DNA from: Anthoceros angustus
Taxonomy: Eukaryota; Streptophyta; Anthocerotopsida; Anthocerotales; Anthocerotaceae
Length of the DNA stretch: 64,000 nt
Assembly (NCBI GenBank): GCA_010909165.1
Contig: MU008168.1
Location: 1,571,985 to 1,635,984, forward strand
Reading direction: 5' to 3'
In this document: positions 41,697 through 53,653 of the stretch, piece by piece
How positions within the stretch are numbered: the stretch's first letter is position 1
Layout: every line of letters starts with the position of its first letter
Position numbers and translations under genes: made by a program
Notes under the pieces: generated by a model
The model's input: only the letters and a program-made list of their open reading frames with translations
The model's database searches: none
What the model was told of the DNA's origin: nothing

Positions 41697-44590
41697 AGTC
41701 GCTGCCTGGGCCTCGACGCCTGATTGATTTTTCGGTAGTGGAGGTGAATTTTAGAGAGGAAAATTGACCTTTTGGTCATTTTTACCCAATATAGTAAAAT
41801 TCATTACAATATAGTAGAAAACATATGCCAAGTGGGATGAAAATGATCTACCATCAAGGTAGAAAATAGAGCACTAGAGTAGAAAACATGGCGACCAAGT
41901 GAATACCGGTGCATCTAGTAAGCTCATTCTAGAAATCCCACCAAAATCGCTAATCGACAAAACATTTTACATTAAATAATATTCATGCGGATCCGGGATA
42001 TACAAAAACCAACAAAGAAACCTTTTCTTTGCGAGTTTCTGTATATCGAGAATGGCATAAATACAAATTCAACTAATGAAGAGTAAATACGAATAGATTG
42101 AACTACTGCTTCAACAACAATGGAACCTACAAACAAAAGCGAAAATTAGCACACAATTAATTATGATACTAGAAAACACGAAATAATCATAGCAAATACT
42201 TAAGAATGATACTCACCTTATTTTGGAAATTAATTGTACAATTATCTGATTGAAAATGTAATTTTCACGACCACTTGGCTTGATTGGCACTTGCGGCATC
42301 ATTATCATAATTGGCAACCAATTGATGAAGGCGAGGACTTGAAATTGTCATCTTCTGCAAGGTCACAACCTAATAAAATACAACCATTGATTTTCAATCT
42401 ACTGGATTAATAAAGAGCATAAGAAACTTACCAATCGGATTTTCGCGAGATAGCGTGCAAATATCTCGAGGCACATTCTTACGCTCTGTTGTCTTTCCCA
42501 CCAATCTTGAACCTCTTGCTGCTCTCTGCTTACTTGATTTCTCTTGATGCTTAATGTGCTCTTGTCTCCTCTCACATTTCTCCGCCTCAATCTCAAGGGC
42601 TTTCTCTCTTTGCTTAGAGACTCGTAATTCAAGCTACGCCTCTGTCTCTCTATAAGTGCCTCCAAATCCTTTTTGTGAAACTCCAATTCACATTTACATT
42701 TATCATACCAATTCCGTTCTCGCGATCTCGAGCCCGGCTCAAAGCCACTTCCATTTCCATTTTTATACGATATCGGTGCTACCACGTACATTTACATCTG
42801 GTTAACCCGGATGGTGATCACTCACTCACTGTGCCCTCGGAGGGACCCGCGCATCGACTTCCCTCGTATCAATGTTGAAATGAGGGACGTAAAGCTTACA
42901 CTAGTCGAGGATTCACAAATGCCAAGAAACACAATCGAAACTCCAAAAAAATGAAAACAAACAAGCGACAAAGAATCAACCTTGTCAACATATGGAATTT
43001 CACTAGAACAGGTTGTTGGCTGCTGTTATCCATCTGGATGCCTTGGCCCTGCTTTCGGAGGTATGTTTGCAACAAAACCACAGTCTCCACATAACAACAA
43101 AAACCGGTATGATTAAAGCGGATCCAACATGGCGGCTACAACAAAGGAACACAATACCAACTTTGAACTTGAGGACACGATGGACCACATGGTGCGGAAA
43201 ACTCGATTCGGTCATTGTTCGTGCCTTTCATGATGAACAACGGGGGTGGCCAGAGACCTAACACACAAAAACAAGTCGGGACACGATTTGCAACAAATCT
43301 ACATACTTGCAACAAATCTCAAACACATTGTTAACTTGTTGCACTTGCAAGCGATCTTGGTGACTGAAAATACAATTTGAGTCACATTGAGGGCATTGAT
43401 GGAAGAACACCCTTAAATCATCCGCATCCGATTTAAGTTCTTCGTTCAAAAGCTCTGATAGGATCGTCGTTCACGGAACAAGACTCTTCTACTGTTTTGC
43501 TTGACGACGGTCATATCACAAACCATATCGAACGTCGAAGGAACATACAAAGGACTCAAATGTCACAAGCTTTCAAAACATATTACCTTGAGAATCCAGG
43601 TTTTATGGCCGGTCACACTTCTCCCGGCCGAGAGGCACGAGCCATCGTCAAGCGTGTAATCATTGTTACCGGCTCTTATTGGTGTAGCCAACAAGCCCGG
43701 TACTTGACCATGGTCTTCATGAACCTTGACAACATTCCTTTTGAAACACAGTTTTGCATACCAAGCCTAGCCAAAAACAAGCGGTTAGTAAATACAAACC
43801 ACAAAACTTAAGCCCAATAACAACAAACTTACATTTGATCTTGGGTTATCAATGGTTGAATTGAGAAACCCACAGATTGACAGATTTTGTCGTTTACAGA
43901 CCACTTGGGAGAGTGTTCAATATGACTCTAAAAGTTTCGATAACATCCTTTTAAATCTTGACCTTTTGGCGGAAATGCTCACTGGTAATTCTTCATGTCC
44001 ACTTTGTAATTTTTGAAAAGTTCTTCATACATGAAAGCGAGCTCATCAAAACATAAAACATCAAACAATAACATCAAACTGAACAAAACAACCAAAACAT
44101 CAAAGGTCCACTGAATCGATGAAATGAGAAGTCCTAATGAGCGGGTTATGTAACTCTTCACCACCTCGAACTCAAACTGGTCATGCAAAATATACACAGC
44201 AAACAATAGGCATAAGACTCAGTTTAAGACCATAAATGAACAATCAAGTGCACCCCCAAAAACCAACAATATTACCTTTTTGAGCCCCCAAATGAGCATT
44301 GATGATCTACATGTGAAAGAATCCATCGCTCATCATCGAAATCAACTTCACCTCTTTCGACATGACACAATCCCAAGGTCCTTGCGATTTTCATGGGCAA
44401 CCAGTACAGGACCCATGGAAAATTCCATGAAACATGTTGATCAAGAACATGAACAGAAAGCGGCTTTGGTTCAAGATGCACTTCCTTGTTAAAATTCGGT
44501 TAAAACCACGAAGAAAGACATCCACAGTGAAGATCGGCAATCGGTCATGTGAAAGGAAAGTCAAAAAATCAACAAGTGAAAACATCACTA
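41697..44590 (-). pseudogene. Unidentified intron-containing family, copy 2
   Basis: Minus-strand coding-like blocks from high to low coordinate: 44272-44580 (HDRLPIFTVDVFLRGFNR, then after a shift VHVLDQHVSWNFPWVLYWLP and HVERGEVDFDDERWILSHVD), 43979-44206 (DELAFMYEELFKNYKVDMK), 42400-42790 (Lys/Glu-rich coil RQEHIKHQEKSSKQRAA, then NVPRDICTLSRENPI before GTAAGT) and 42225-42360 (SSPRLHQLVANYDND, PIKPSGRENYIFN before GTGAGTATC). The last two and the following hairpin DNA match copy 1 (28627-29490). Frames are broken. The family is unknown to me; a transposon-encoded protein or repeated host gene is possible. Confidence 0.45.
43470..43800 (+). other. Coding-like plus-strand stretch
   Basis: A 104-codon open frame reading TYYLENPGFMAGHTSPGREA, AIVKRVIIVTGSYWCSQQAR and FMNLDNIPFETQFCIPSLAK. 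The composition looks protein-like but matches no family I know, and it lies inside the minus-strand remnant. Low confidence that it was ever a gene. Confidence 0.2.
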
Positions 44591-44974
44591 CTTACGTTTA
44601 CGAGAAAATCTCTGTTGTCCTTGATTCGAACTTGATGGAAAAAGGATATCGAATAAGATTAGATCCTTGTGAGGAATATCCTCAACGTGTATCCATCCCT
44701 CACACCACTCACTTTCATAAAGGCCACAGGCGACTTGACACGGTTATTACGCCGTTTGGACCTATCCTCCCACCACTCAAAGCATCATTCACGGCTCCCT
44801 CGGACTAGCGGTCAAATCCTCTCTAAAATTTACTTCATCATCAATTTCCTCCATACCCATGGCATGGTCATCTTGGGACAGGCCACACTTTAGCCTCTCA
44901 AACATATCGAGCACTTCTTGATCGGGGATGACTCAAGGTCGAGACCAAAAACGAGGCCATGGAAAAGCGCGGTA

Positions 44975-45628
44975 CCAAACCATCTCTGTCAATGTCGGAA
45001 GCACTTGAATTTATATAAGCGTATACATGACCACAGACAAATCTAATACGGTATATAGGTGCAAACCAATAACAACAGGGAGAGTAGCTCGCATAGTAGC
45101 TGCACACTCTCCACGAACAACAGCAAATTCCTCGCGCCGGCTCACCGGGTCGTAGCTTTGGGTCCTCCACTGCATTGCGTTTCTAGAGGACAAGCTATGA
45201 TGCGAAACTTGTCCTCGATGGAAGGTACATATATCTTGAGACCACAGGCATCGGCATATTCATAAGATATCCTATTGGCGTCGTATGCGGAAATATCCTA
45301 AGAATACACTATAATGTCTGAGGAATATGCAAGCATATTACTTGAGCTTATCCACTTAGCTATTGTATCCTAAGAATACACTATAATATGCAAGGAATAT
45401 GCCAAAGCATATTACTTGAGCTTATCCACTTAGCTAATGCTAACCATGTTTAATTAACACTAATCAATGCTTAATTAACATAAGCACATTAGATTAATTA
45501 ACACTAATCAACGCAATTAACATAAGCACTTTAGATTAATTAACACTAATTACTTACTTAAAGATAAGTAATTAGATTAATTAATGCTAATCAAACACTA
45601 AACCCAAGTGCAGATTAGTATCACACGG
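44975..45628 (-). mobile_element. AT-rich LTR copy 3
   Basis: The most complete copy. Minus-strand order: CATGCCGTGTGATACTAATC, TTAATTAA-rich tandem units (ACACTAATCAACGC type), two repeats of the ATAATATGCAAGGAATATGC type, TATATGTACC as TATA region, hairpin (45186-45218), R/U5, and the end near GAATTTAAG. It lies 3' of the PHD gypsy element, but its link to that element is not proven. Confidence 0.7.
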
Positions 45629-45635
45629 CATGGCG

Positions 45636-45732
45636 GTCGCATCGAGGTAAGCACTTGAATTCATATAAGCACTTCCTCGACCAACAACCAAGCAAACAAA
45701 TCTAATACGCGGTATATAGGTGCAAACCAATC
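45636..45732 (-). repeat. U5 fragment of AT-rich LTR
   Basis: GGTTTGCACCTATATACCGC to AAGTGCTTACCTCGATGCGA on the minus strand, directly joined to LTR copy 3. It is the end of a second LTR copy that was otherwise deleted. Confidence 0.6.
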
Positions 45733-45789
45733 CCCCGATAATGTGAGACTCCAAGTCGAACATTATCATTAGTAGAACTACATCGTCGC

Positions 45790-45935
45790 ACCTCATGTAG
45801 TGCATTGTGCACAAAACCAATCTTCCTCGGGAATGTCGTCAAGAGGTGGTTGAACACAAAACATGTGGTATCCCCTATTGCACCGATCACAAAGAAGCAT
45901 TACATCATCATCATCGATCGTCCACAAACGACACT
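45790..45935 (-). other. PHD finger at the polyprotein C-terminus
   Basis: LECRLW, VMLLCDRCNRGYHMFCVQPP and EEDWFCAQC fit the C4HC3 PHD pattern: CDRC, GYHMFC, WFCAQC. The second cysteine of the first pair is Trp (CRLW), so one of eight zinc ligands is lost here. It follows the integrase barrel and an APCHLPNLDPQLP linker and ends in a stop. Confidence 0.8.
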
Positions 45936-45999
45936 CCAAGTCTTTGGGTGGGCGCCACATTGTAGGTAGTTGAGGGTCCAAATTGGGTAAGTGGCATGG

Positions 46000-47034
46000 T
46001 GCGCAGTTCTTGAGGTGATCCTTCCATCTTGACCATCGGATCCTTGAGCTCAAGCACTCCATCTTTGCCTACTCGCACGACCATAAGATGACTCTGGTGG
46101 ATACCTCCAAGGTGTTGCACTGGCTTCCGATGCGGTAGACATAATCTCCAACTTGAACTTGCACCTTGGGTTTCCATGTCCCTCCTCGTGTGTAAGCATA
46201 GCGCATTGATCCTGTTGCGCTATGGCAAGGTTCTCCATTGCCATGGGCATGATCCGTTTGAAAAGCTCGCCCGCCTTTCCGGTCTCGTAGGCAATCATCC
46301 GCATTGCGCCAATCCGGTGTAGCCTTGCTTGCCTCACGTTTGGCAAAATGGTTGTCGCCCATACAACAAGTAGTATGGTGAAAAATTGCTCAAGGCTGAT
46401 TGCTCACCCTGCCCTAGCACTAGGTATGGCATCCCTTCATCCCATGTCTTGGTCATTTGTGAGACAATATTTGCGCAAGGCCGCTTGAAGGTGCACTGGC
46501 GTTGACAAGTCCATCGGCTTGAGGATGATCTCGGCGTCGTCGATGATCAATCAAGCTCTGTCAAGCAAGTCTTGAAATTCCCCACGAATTCTTTGCCCTG
46601 TCGGTGAGAACCTGCACATGCTCCATATCGACTAAGAACGGAAGAGAACGCCTTCTTGGTAAGCCGAGTCACGCTTGGGTAAGATGGCAACCTCGCACCA
46701 CTTGCTGAAATGCTCCACCATTAGCATGACATGCTTGTTTCCAGTACGCGTCTCTGGCATGTCTGGCATGAGATCCACACTCCACAGTAGAAGAGTCCTC
46801 GGATCGGCGTGAAGCACAACATCATTGGGTGAACCTTGCCTTCACTCGAACACTCGACATTCTGCGACCCGGCCTTTCCACATCTCCATACATCCTTGCC
46901 CAAAAGTGTGTGGGCTGAGCATCTTTGTAGGTGCGCTTAGCACCAAAATGCCCTAAGCCTTCATGCACCTGGGTGATGAGTCTCACCCGGTCCTCCGGCT
47001 TGGGTACAATTCTATCTCCCTGAATCACGGACAT
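46000..47034 (-). pseudogene. Integrase of PHD gypsy element
   Basis: HHCC region: VHEGLGHFGAKRTYKDAQ. Core: LLLWSVDLMPDMPETRTGNK, HFSKWCEVAILPKRDSA, then QGKEFVGNF, WDEGMPYLVLGQGEQSALSN and YYLLYGRQPF. C-terminal barrel: VQVGDYVYRI, then SHLMVVRVGKDGVLELKD. Frame shifts separate the three parts. Confidence 0.8.
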
Positions 47035-47037
47035 ACA

Positions 47038-48700
47038 TTATGTCCTCCTTCCAATAATCCGAGCCACCTTCTCGCGTAGCTTGGCACCTTCGAGATGAAA
47101 GCCCTTGTGGCAATTCCCCGACCTTAGGAAGGTCACCGCTATTGCATCCGCCCGGATGTCCCCGGACTCGCATAAGCGATGAGTGGAGGGCATCTTGACA
47201 TCCTCATGCAGCATGGCCAACATGGTATCTGGACTACTCTCCCCCCCAGCCGGTTGCTCGTCATCTGAATCTTGCCTGGCCCCTGTAGTGTCTTCGTTAC
47301 GAGGTAGAGGATTCCTTGACAACCCATCAGCATTAGAGTGAACTCTACCTGCTCGGTGTTCGATGACAAAGTCATACTCCTGGAGAATGAGAGCCCACCT
47401 CGCCAGCTTTCCTGTAAGCTTGGCGTTCGTCATCAACCAGTGCAAGGGTTGATGGTCGGTGATTAGTCGAAATTGATGTCCAAACAAGTACGAAAGTGTC
47501 CGCCCTGCTTGCAAGACATTCTCCTTCATAGGCGAGTAGTTGGACTCCACGGTTGTTGCTCCGGCGCATAGGCAATGACATGTTCCTCTTCCTTGTCATT
47601 GATCTGCCAAGAGGCCCTATGCCGTACTTGCTCCAATCGATGTAAAATCGAGCAGCTTCAAGTTTGGATGACCAAGAATTGGCGAGCTCATGAGTCTACC
47701 CTTCAACTCCATGAAAGCGACTCCTCCTCTTGAGTCCAACGCCAAGTCACCAACTTCTTCAACAAGTCATTCAATGGCGCGCAATCCTGCTCATCCGCGG
47801 AATGAACTTCCAGTAACTGCCAAACCCAAGAATGCCCTCAACTTGAGATGTCGTTTGGCACGAATGCGCGATTGCCTCCACCTTGGTGGCATGCGGCGAG
47901 ATCCGTCGTGATCCAATGACCCAAGTACAACACCTTATCCTCTCCAAATCGACACTTCCTGGATGGGCCTTCAACCCTGGCGGCCCGTCTAGCAAAAGGC
48001 GCTCGAAGATGTTGTAGATGCTCCTCAAGATGATGACGTCATCAATGTAGCACTTGGCGAAATGCAAGTCCTTGAGCTCATTGTCCATGTACCTTTGAAC
48101 TGCGTTGGCGATGTCTTCAACCCAAATGGCATGTAATTCCACTCGTACAAGCAATCTACGCCCCAGCCGTTTTCTTCTTGTCTTCTTGATCTCTACTTGG
48201 TGAAACCCTAGCCTCAAGTCCAATGTTGAGAAGAACTTGGAGAATGGTGTCGAAGATCTCTTGACCGTCGGCATGGGATAGTGGTCATGTGGGATTCGCT
48301 CGTTCAAGATAGTCACCACACATTCTCCTCTCCGTCCACAATCCATTCTCATCCTTCTTTTTGGAAGCCTGCTGCGTCTGCGAGTTAGATCGTCGAATCA
48401 GCCCTAGAGAAGCTCTTGGCATCGATTCTCAACCAAATCCCACTCGGCCTTGCGAGCACCTCTGCGGAACACGGTTCATCCGTGGTCGATTCTATGTGGA
48501 ACTTCCCTTTGGTGTACTTCCCCATCTCCGCGTGAAAGCAAACACATGTCGCGATGCCTCCAACAACTCCTTTAGGCGGCGCGTTGATTGCTCTTCAACT
48601 CGGCTGTTAACCACTCATGTGGTGTGGCTCGGATGGCACGCTTCCTCGTGCTCCTCCTTGCCCTCCAAACTCGCCTTCTCCTGTTGAGATGCGAGTCGGA
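47038..48700 (-). pseudogene. Reverse transcriptase and RNase H of PHD gypsy element
   Basis: RT: RHVFAFTR, LGLIRRSNSQTQQASKKKDE, FSTLDLRLGFHQVEIKK, catalytic YIDDVIILRS (YxDD intact), GLKAHPG and KVEAIAH, GFGSYWKFIPRMSRIAR. RNase H: FRLITDHQPLHWLM, KLARWALILQEYDFVIEHRA, SNADGLSRNPLP. The YIDD box is preserved, but frames are broken before and after it. Confidence 0.85.
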
Positions 48701-50239
48701 ATATCACCCAGAACCCGCTTCAACCCCGCCTTCTGGTTTGTTGGTAAGCGACTCGGTAGCTAAACAACCGGTCATCATGTTCACGTCAAATGCTTGCCCA
48801 AGCAATCGACACCGTTCCTTCTCGGTCACTCCGGTGTCTTCGTGGCTCGCATCAAATCCATGGCCAACTCCTCTCTGTGGTTTGGCTCTCCCAAACCTCG
48901 CCATGTCATCCACCACACCGGGCCATGGTTCCTGAAGGCGTAAGACTTGGACTTAGACACAAAGGTTGGCCAAGCCATGGGGTGTCGGGCGTGTTCACAG
49001 GAAGTGCGGCTTGTGGGTCTTGATGACTTGTTGGGCATGCCTTCCCATGCTAGCACATCCTTGACAACATGATTAGGTCGCTTGGTGAGCGACCTCGCAC
49101 TTCAAATGTTCCAAGGGAGCAAGGTTAGTCCACATGGACCTCAACCTATGAGCCCTCGAACCAAATTGAATTGCATCCAATAGAAGCTCGACCCAACACT
49201 CCTCGGATCGTGGCAAAGTCCTCCGAACTTGCTTCTTCACGCTCATGCATCTGGCACATTCTCCAACATGTATCCACAAGGCCTTTCTTGCCCTTTGGAT
49301 CAAGCGCAAGATCCTCATCAGTCATAGAACAATGCTGTTCGTGGATCCTTGAGACCTTGACCCTTACTGCGGAGGATAGTCCTTGACACTCCCAACTGCG
49401 ATGACAAGGTCCACGGTTGCCCAAGACAACTCAAATGGGACAACCCTATCATGCGAACATCCATCGGTATACGGTAACCCTTCACGACTCCCACGTCGAG
49501 GTTAGGTACTCCCCATCAAGTCTCTTACGCAACGCGGCACAATCCTTGCTTTTGGATCCGGGTCACAATATCTTCGCACTTTGATGCCACACTTTAGCAC
49601 GCTTCAAGCCGTCGATGCCTCCAAAGAGTTCCACGAGCACTATGCCGTCTTCCGAGGTCGCCATGTGATGACACAGGTGTTTAGGTCACAAACAGGCTCA
49701 ACCCTAGGCAAGAACTTACAGTTCTCGGCTCATAGGACCTTGGTCCTCTTGCACCATCCTCCACAGCTTTTTGCGGCTCATTCTGCAGTCCACCCGTCCG
49801 AGTGACTTGAAGAACCTCCTCCAGGGTGGTTGCAACCCTAGCTTGTTTCCTCCTCCTCGTCAAAATCCTCCATCGGTCGATTCGGTTGTTAGACACACGC
49901 CAAGAGGTTCAAGCACGTATGGCGTGTCCTTCACTCTGCGCCAAACCTGGGTGAGCTGCTGGCAATGAGGTTCTCATGATCCTTGCCATGCGGTAGAGGG
50001 ATGCGGGCAATCCGTTCATCGGTTTTGCTCCGCTTCTCCTGTCGATAGTAGGCATCTCCGTCCACAAATCCACCATGACTCGAGGTTTGTACAAAGCGTC
50101 CGCTCCAGAAGACATCAAAAGTGTATCGGTGACCAAGCGGTGTACCTCGACAAAGGTGAAGTCTGTTCTTGGTTTGAATGAAACCCTTGTACCTTGTCAC
50201 CCCAACACATGCTCCGTGGTCCCAGTGCGTCTGGATCTT

Positions 50240-50370
50240 CCACTTGGTTTCCTTCAACCTTTCTTGGTGGAGACCCAACGCCTTCACTCTTCTTCCAACG
50301 ATCACCTGCTCGGTGTCAATCAACACCTCCTTGGTGCGAATCCATTGATTTCAATGTGCCTCTCGATTGT
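50240..50370 (-). pseudogene. Aspartic protease remnant
   Basis: IEINGFAPRRCLIDTEQVIV and GRRVKALGL match the retropepsin pattern (V-x-V-N-G ... LIDTG ... R-A-x-x-L-G-L). The active-site Gly of DTG reads Glu (DTE). Confidence 0.55.
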
Positions 50371-50749
50371 TGACCAAAGCCACTCCCACTGCAAAGCATT
50401 CCTTCTCCACGAGATGCTTGGCTCGAGGTCGGCAATCATTGCCACTGTTGTGGCACATTTGACACTTGCTTCTTCAAGGGTTGTCAACATCCGAGTCAAA
50501 CCCCGACTTCCTTCACGCTCAACCCCATGTCTTGTAATGAAACATGGCATCTCCGAGCTTTTGTGCCATCGTCTCCGTCGCAATCTGCATGGGTTTCTCC
50601 ACATCGCCACTCTGGACTTTGATGTTGCTCCACAGTTGCTCCTGTTGGCTCAACGACTTTGGCATCTTGGCATAGGTTCGGAAGAGGATCCAAGCTTCCC
50701 GTGTCTTCCACTGCGGTGTCAAGACATCCTCTTCTTCCTCGAGCTATCT

Positions 50750-52067
50750 TCTCTCGTAGCTGCGAGGTTTCTTCCCTGCCCTTGGATCGGTCACGGTCGC
50801 CATGTATCCAAGCTTGTGCTCATCTTCTTCGTCCTCGATGATGAGAACTGCTCTCCTTGATCTTCGCCTTCCGCACCAACTTCTCCAGCTTTGCAAGGCG
50901 TGCCACGTAGCTGTCCATCGTCTTCTTTGATGCTTCCGTTTCTTTTGTCCACGGGACTTCTCCTCCACGCCTTTGCTCTTGATTTTGTGGATGAGGTTGG
51001 CCGGCATTGGCGGGGTTGCTTTTCGATAACCCGTAGGCCAATTCGGATGCTTCTCCCAACATGCCGCTTCATTGTGCCGTACCTCCACACCTAGGGCATG
51101 GCTCCTCACCCTTGACTCCTCCGAATGCATGCTCGCACTCATGAGGGAATGGTCCGTCCTCGGCACCTCACGCAGGGCTCGTCACTTGGGCTGTGGGGTG
51201 GCTTGTCTCGAGCTCCTCCACTCGACCTCCGTCGGTCATGTCGTCCACCACTCCTACTTGTCTTGAGTAATCACTTGCACCGACGTGCCCTATCTTGTCA
51301 GCCATCTCGTACACTTCCTTGAGGGTGGAATGTTGCCCCTTCGTGCTGTGCATCGCTTGTTGCACCTTCATGCGCAGTGCATATGGCAATGCCTACAAGT
51401 ACTTCTCTGCAGCCAGTCGGTCACTCATGATCTTGGTGTCACATACCAACTGGTCGATTCTTCGATAAGCCATTTCGCAGTCTCGCCTGACTTCATCTTG
51501 AAGTGTGTCAGCTCGGAGATCTTCTCATCCGTGCTTGTAGGAAACTCCAGCCAAAAGATGTCAAACATCTCTTCGATGGGATCGTGCCCACTCGGTGCAC
51601 TCCGTCTGCTGGTTCCTGAGCTTGAGCGCTACTCTGGTCCTCGGTGCTCAACAGCCTCGCCTTGTGCTCGCGATAGCACGCCAATGCTTCATCCCCAAGT
51701 ACTTGCATTTGGATGAAGCCATCGCTCGTGTCCGGTCTTCAATTCCATCTCCGCACACACCGTACTTCTCGATGAAGTCCTCCGGTGGCAAGGTGCCCGC
51801 TCGTCTGTGAACAACTCCATTCGATCCTTGTCTCCTCCCATCTTGGCGACTCCAAGAGACAAGTCCTCCTCGCTCGCTTCCGAGTTGTCCGGCACTAACG
51901 TGTCTTGTGTGTTGCCACTCACGATCCTTCAAAGATTGTTGATTGTGTCTGGGTTCCTCCGCGTCCTTTGGTACCAAAATCGAGGTGTTCACTTCTCCTC
52001 TTGGTCGGGACTTGAATTTCGATGGACTTGGTTGGTAGCTCCGTCCGGATCGAGTGTGTCCAGGCAT
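50750..52067 (-). pseudogene. Gag of PHD gypsy element
   Basis: Starts MPGHTRSGRSYQPSPSKFKS. Later blocks: PPEDFIEKYGVCGDGIEDRT, DEALACYREHKARLL, YALRMKVQQAMHSTKGQHST, LKEVYEMADKIGHVGASDYS, a Cys/His segment (HNEAACWEKHPNW) that looks like a zinc-knuckle remnant, and a basic patch (KSRGQKKRKHQRRR). Frame shifts separate all of them. Confidence 0.65.
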
Positions 52068-52079
52068 GCACTCCAGGCG

Positions 52080-52480
52080 GTTAGTGGCTAGATCAAACCC
52101 TTAATCAAGGTTAACACACCCCGCTATCTTAGATCGTGATTAGTGAAACCTCTAAGTATCTATGCATGTTAAAATCACATACAAATACTCTGCAGGCTAC
52201 GCTGTGGTCAAGAAATGTGAGCTGGGTGAGTTGGATAGCAAAGGCATAGGAACTCCAGAGTTAAGCACCCGTGGGGTGGATCAGTACCTGGATGGGGTGC
52301 CAACTAGGACTTTTGGACAGAAAGTGAAATCAAATGGACTGATGACATACCCATGTCTATCCGCTTCTCCCTTATCCCTTGGAATCCGGGGCCCAAGAGT
52401 AAAATACTCTTGTTTCTCCCTTGGTTGGTTGGCCTTAAGCCCCTGTGGAGGCCTCATTCCTCTCCTTGGTATGGGCTTCT
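52080..52480 (+). other. Spacer with 5S-rRNA-like module
   Basis: Between the gypsy gag start and the minisatellite. It holds GGAACTCCAGAGTTAAGC followed by AGTACCTGGATGGGGTGCC (52249-52302), close to the 3' half of plant 5S rRNA with its internal Pol III promoter words. The 5' half of 5S is not recognisable, so this is not a functional 5S gene. Confidence 0.5.
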
Positions 52481-52676
52481 TGCCTCGCCTCCTCTCCTTG
52501 GCCTTGGACTTGGGCTTCTTGCCTCCTCTCCTTGGCCTTGGACTTGGGCTCCTTCGCCTCCTCTCCTTGGCCTTGGACTTGGGCTTCTTCGCCTCCTCTC
52601 CTTGGCCTTGGACTTGGGCTTCTTCGCCTCCTCTCCTTGGCCTTGGACTTGGGCTTCTTCGCCTCCTCTCCTTGGC
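52480..52676. repeat. 36-bp minisatellite, left part
   Basis: About five units of GGCCTTGGACTTGGGCTTCT plus TCGCCTCCTCTCCTT. The minus strand reads Lys/Arg/Glu-rich peptide (GEEAKKPKSKAKERRRRSP). The array resumes at 61338 on the far side of the LARD element, so the element inserted into it. Confidence 0.9.
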
Positions 52677-53601
52677 TGTGGAATATGAAAGTTTGGGCAC
52701 TCCTACTTTTGGATCAAAAGGATCAAACTAGAGCAAAACTAGAGCAGAGGCTGAGCGAGCGGAGAGAATTGAAGTGAAGTGAAGAGAATTGTCAAGATCT
52801 TGAGGCAATTTGTTGGAGAATGAGGAGTAGAGGGTGAAGGCAATTAAGCCAAGGAAGTAGCTTGAGGTTGCTGCACAAGCACTGTTGATAGGCTTGCGAG
52901 GCAAAGGCCGATTATTGGGGACCACCACCAAGTTTGAGGGAAGGCAAGTAATTTGCCACATGTGGAAGAAGTGAGACATGGCGGTGCTCATATTGCTGAG
53001 ATTTTGCGATGGGAGGAGGACTGGTAGAGATGTGTGGCAAGGGTTGCTGCGGAAGATGGGCCAAGTGCCCGTAATGGTGGAATTGTGCAGGATCCTGCAG
53101 GCTCTAGGTTGGGAGCTCAAGATGAGAGGAGCAGCAATCGGTGCAAGGATGGGAGCGAGGAGCTCATGTTGAGTGAGCAGCCACAAGGGTTGCAAGAGGA
53201 GGCCATGGCGGTGCGAGGCACATGGAAGTGCTCTTAATGGAGTCACGATGGGAGGATGGCATGATAGGGCCGTGTGTTGAACTAGGAAAGGCCATGGTAG
53301 AGCACTCACGCTGAATTTGTAGCTGGGCTGCAAGATGGAGGTGTGGCCAAACCATAGGAAGGCGTGTTGCGGTGGGGCAACATGGTGAAGGATCACAACG
53401 GTGTGCATCATGACGGCGGAATTTGCAGTGGGGCTGCAAGTCAAAGTGAAGGGAGGCCGTTGTGGTGGCCGAGGAGAAATGGATAGCAAGGAGGGTTGAT
53501 ACGAGATGTTGTGAGGCGTGAGAAGTTCACCGAGGATAAGTTCATTTTATTCTTGATGAGTGTTATGCACAAGCCAATTGGGTGTGTTGGACAATGGAAT
53601 G

Positions 53602-53653
53602 TAAGAACTCGAGTTAAGCGTCCTAGGGGTGGATCAGACGGATGGGGGCACCT
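53602..53653 (+). promoter_or_regulatory. 5S-rRNA-like Pol III module in 5' LTR
   Basis: AAGAACTCGAGTTAAGCGTC, then GGTGGATCAGAC and GGATGGGGGCACC. Plant 5S reads AGAACTCCGCAGTTAAGCG (box A region) and later GGATGGGTGACC (box C). Spacing is close. The 3' LTR copy has AAGAACTCCAGTTAAGCG, closer still to 5S. Confidence 0.55.

Larger units (their letters stand above)
45790..52067 (-). mobile_element. Ty3/gypsy retrotransposon with C-terminal PHD finger (decayed)
   Basis: Domains in order on the minus strand: Gag (52067 to about 50750), protease (about 50250-50370), RT (about 47780-48700), RNase H (47038-47600), integrase HHCC zinc region and core (about 46400-47030), integrase C-terminal barrel (about 46000-46200) and PHD finger (45790-45935). 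The PR-RT-RH-IN order is Ty3/gypsy. Each domain is recognisable but the frame breaks many times by short indels, so no complete polyprotein is encoded. Flanking LTRs of this element were not identified with certainty. Confidence 0.85.

Noticed and set aside
52249-52302. Functional 5S rRNA gene
   Set aside because: Only the 3' half words are present; the 5' half and the T-run terminator are missing.
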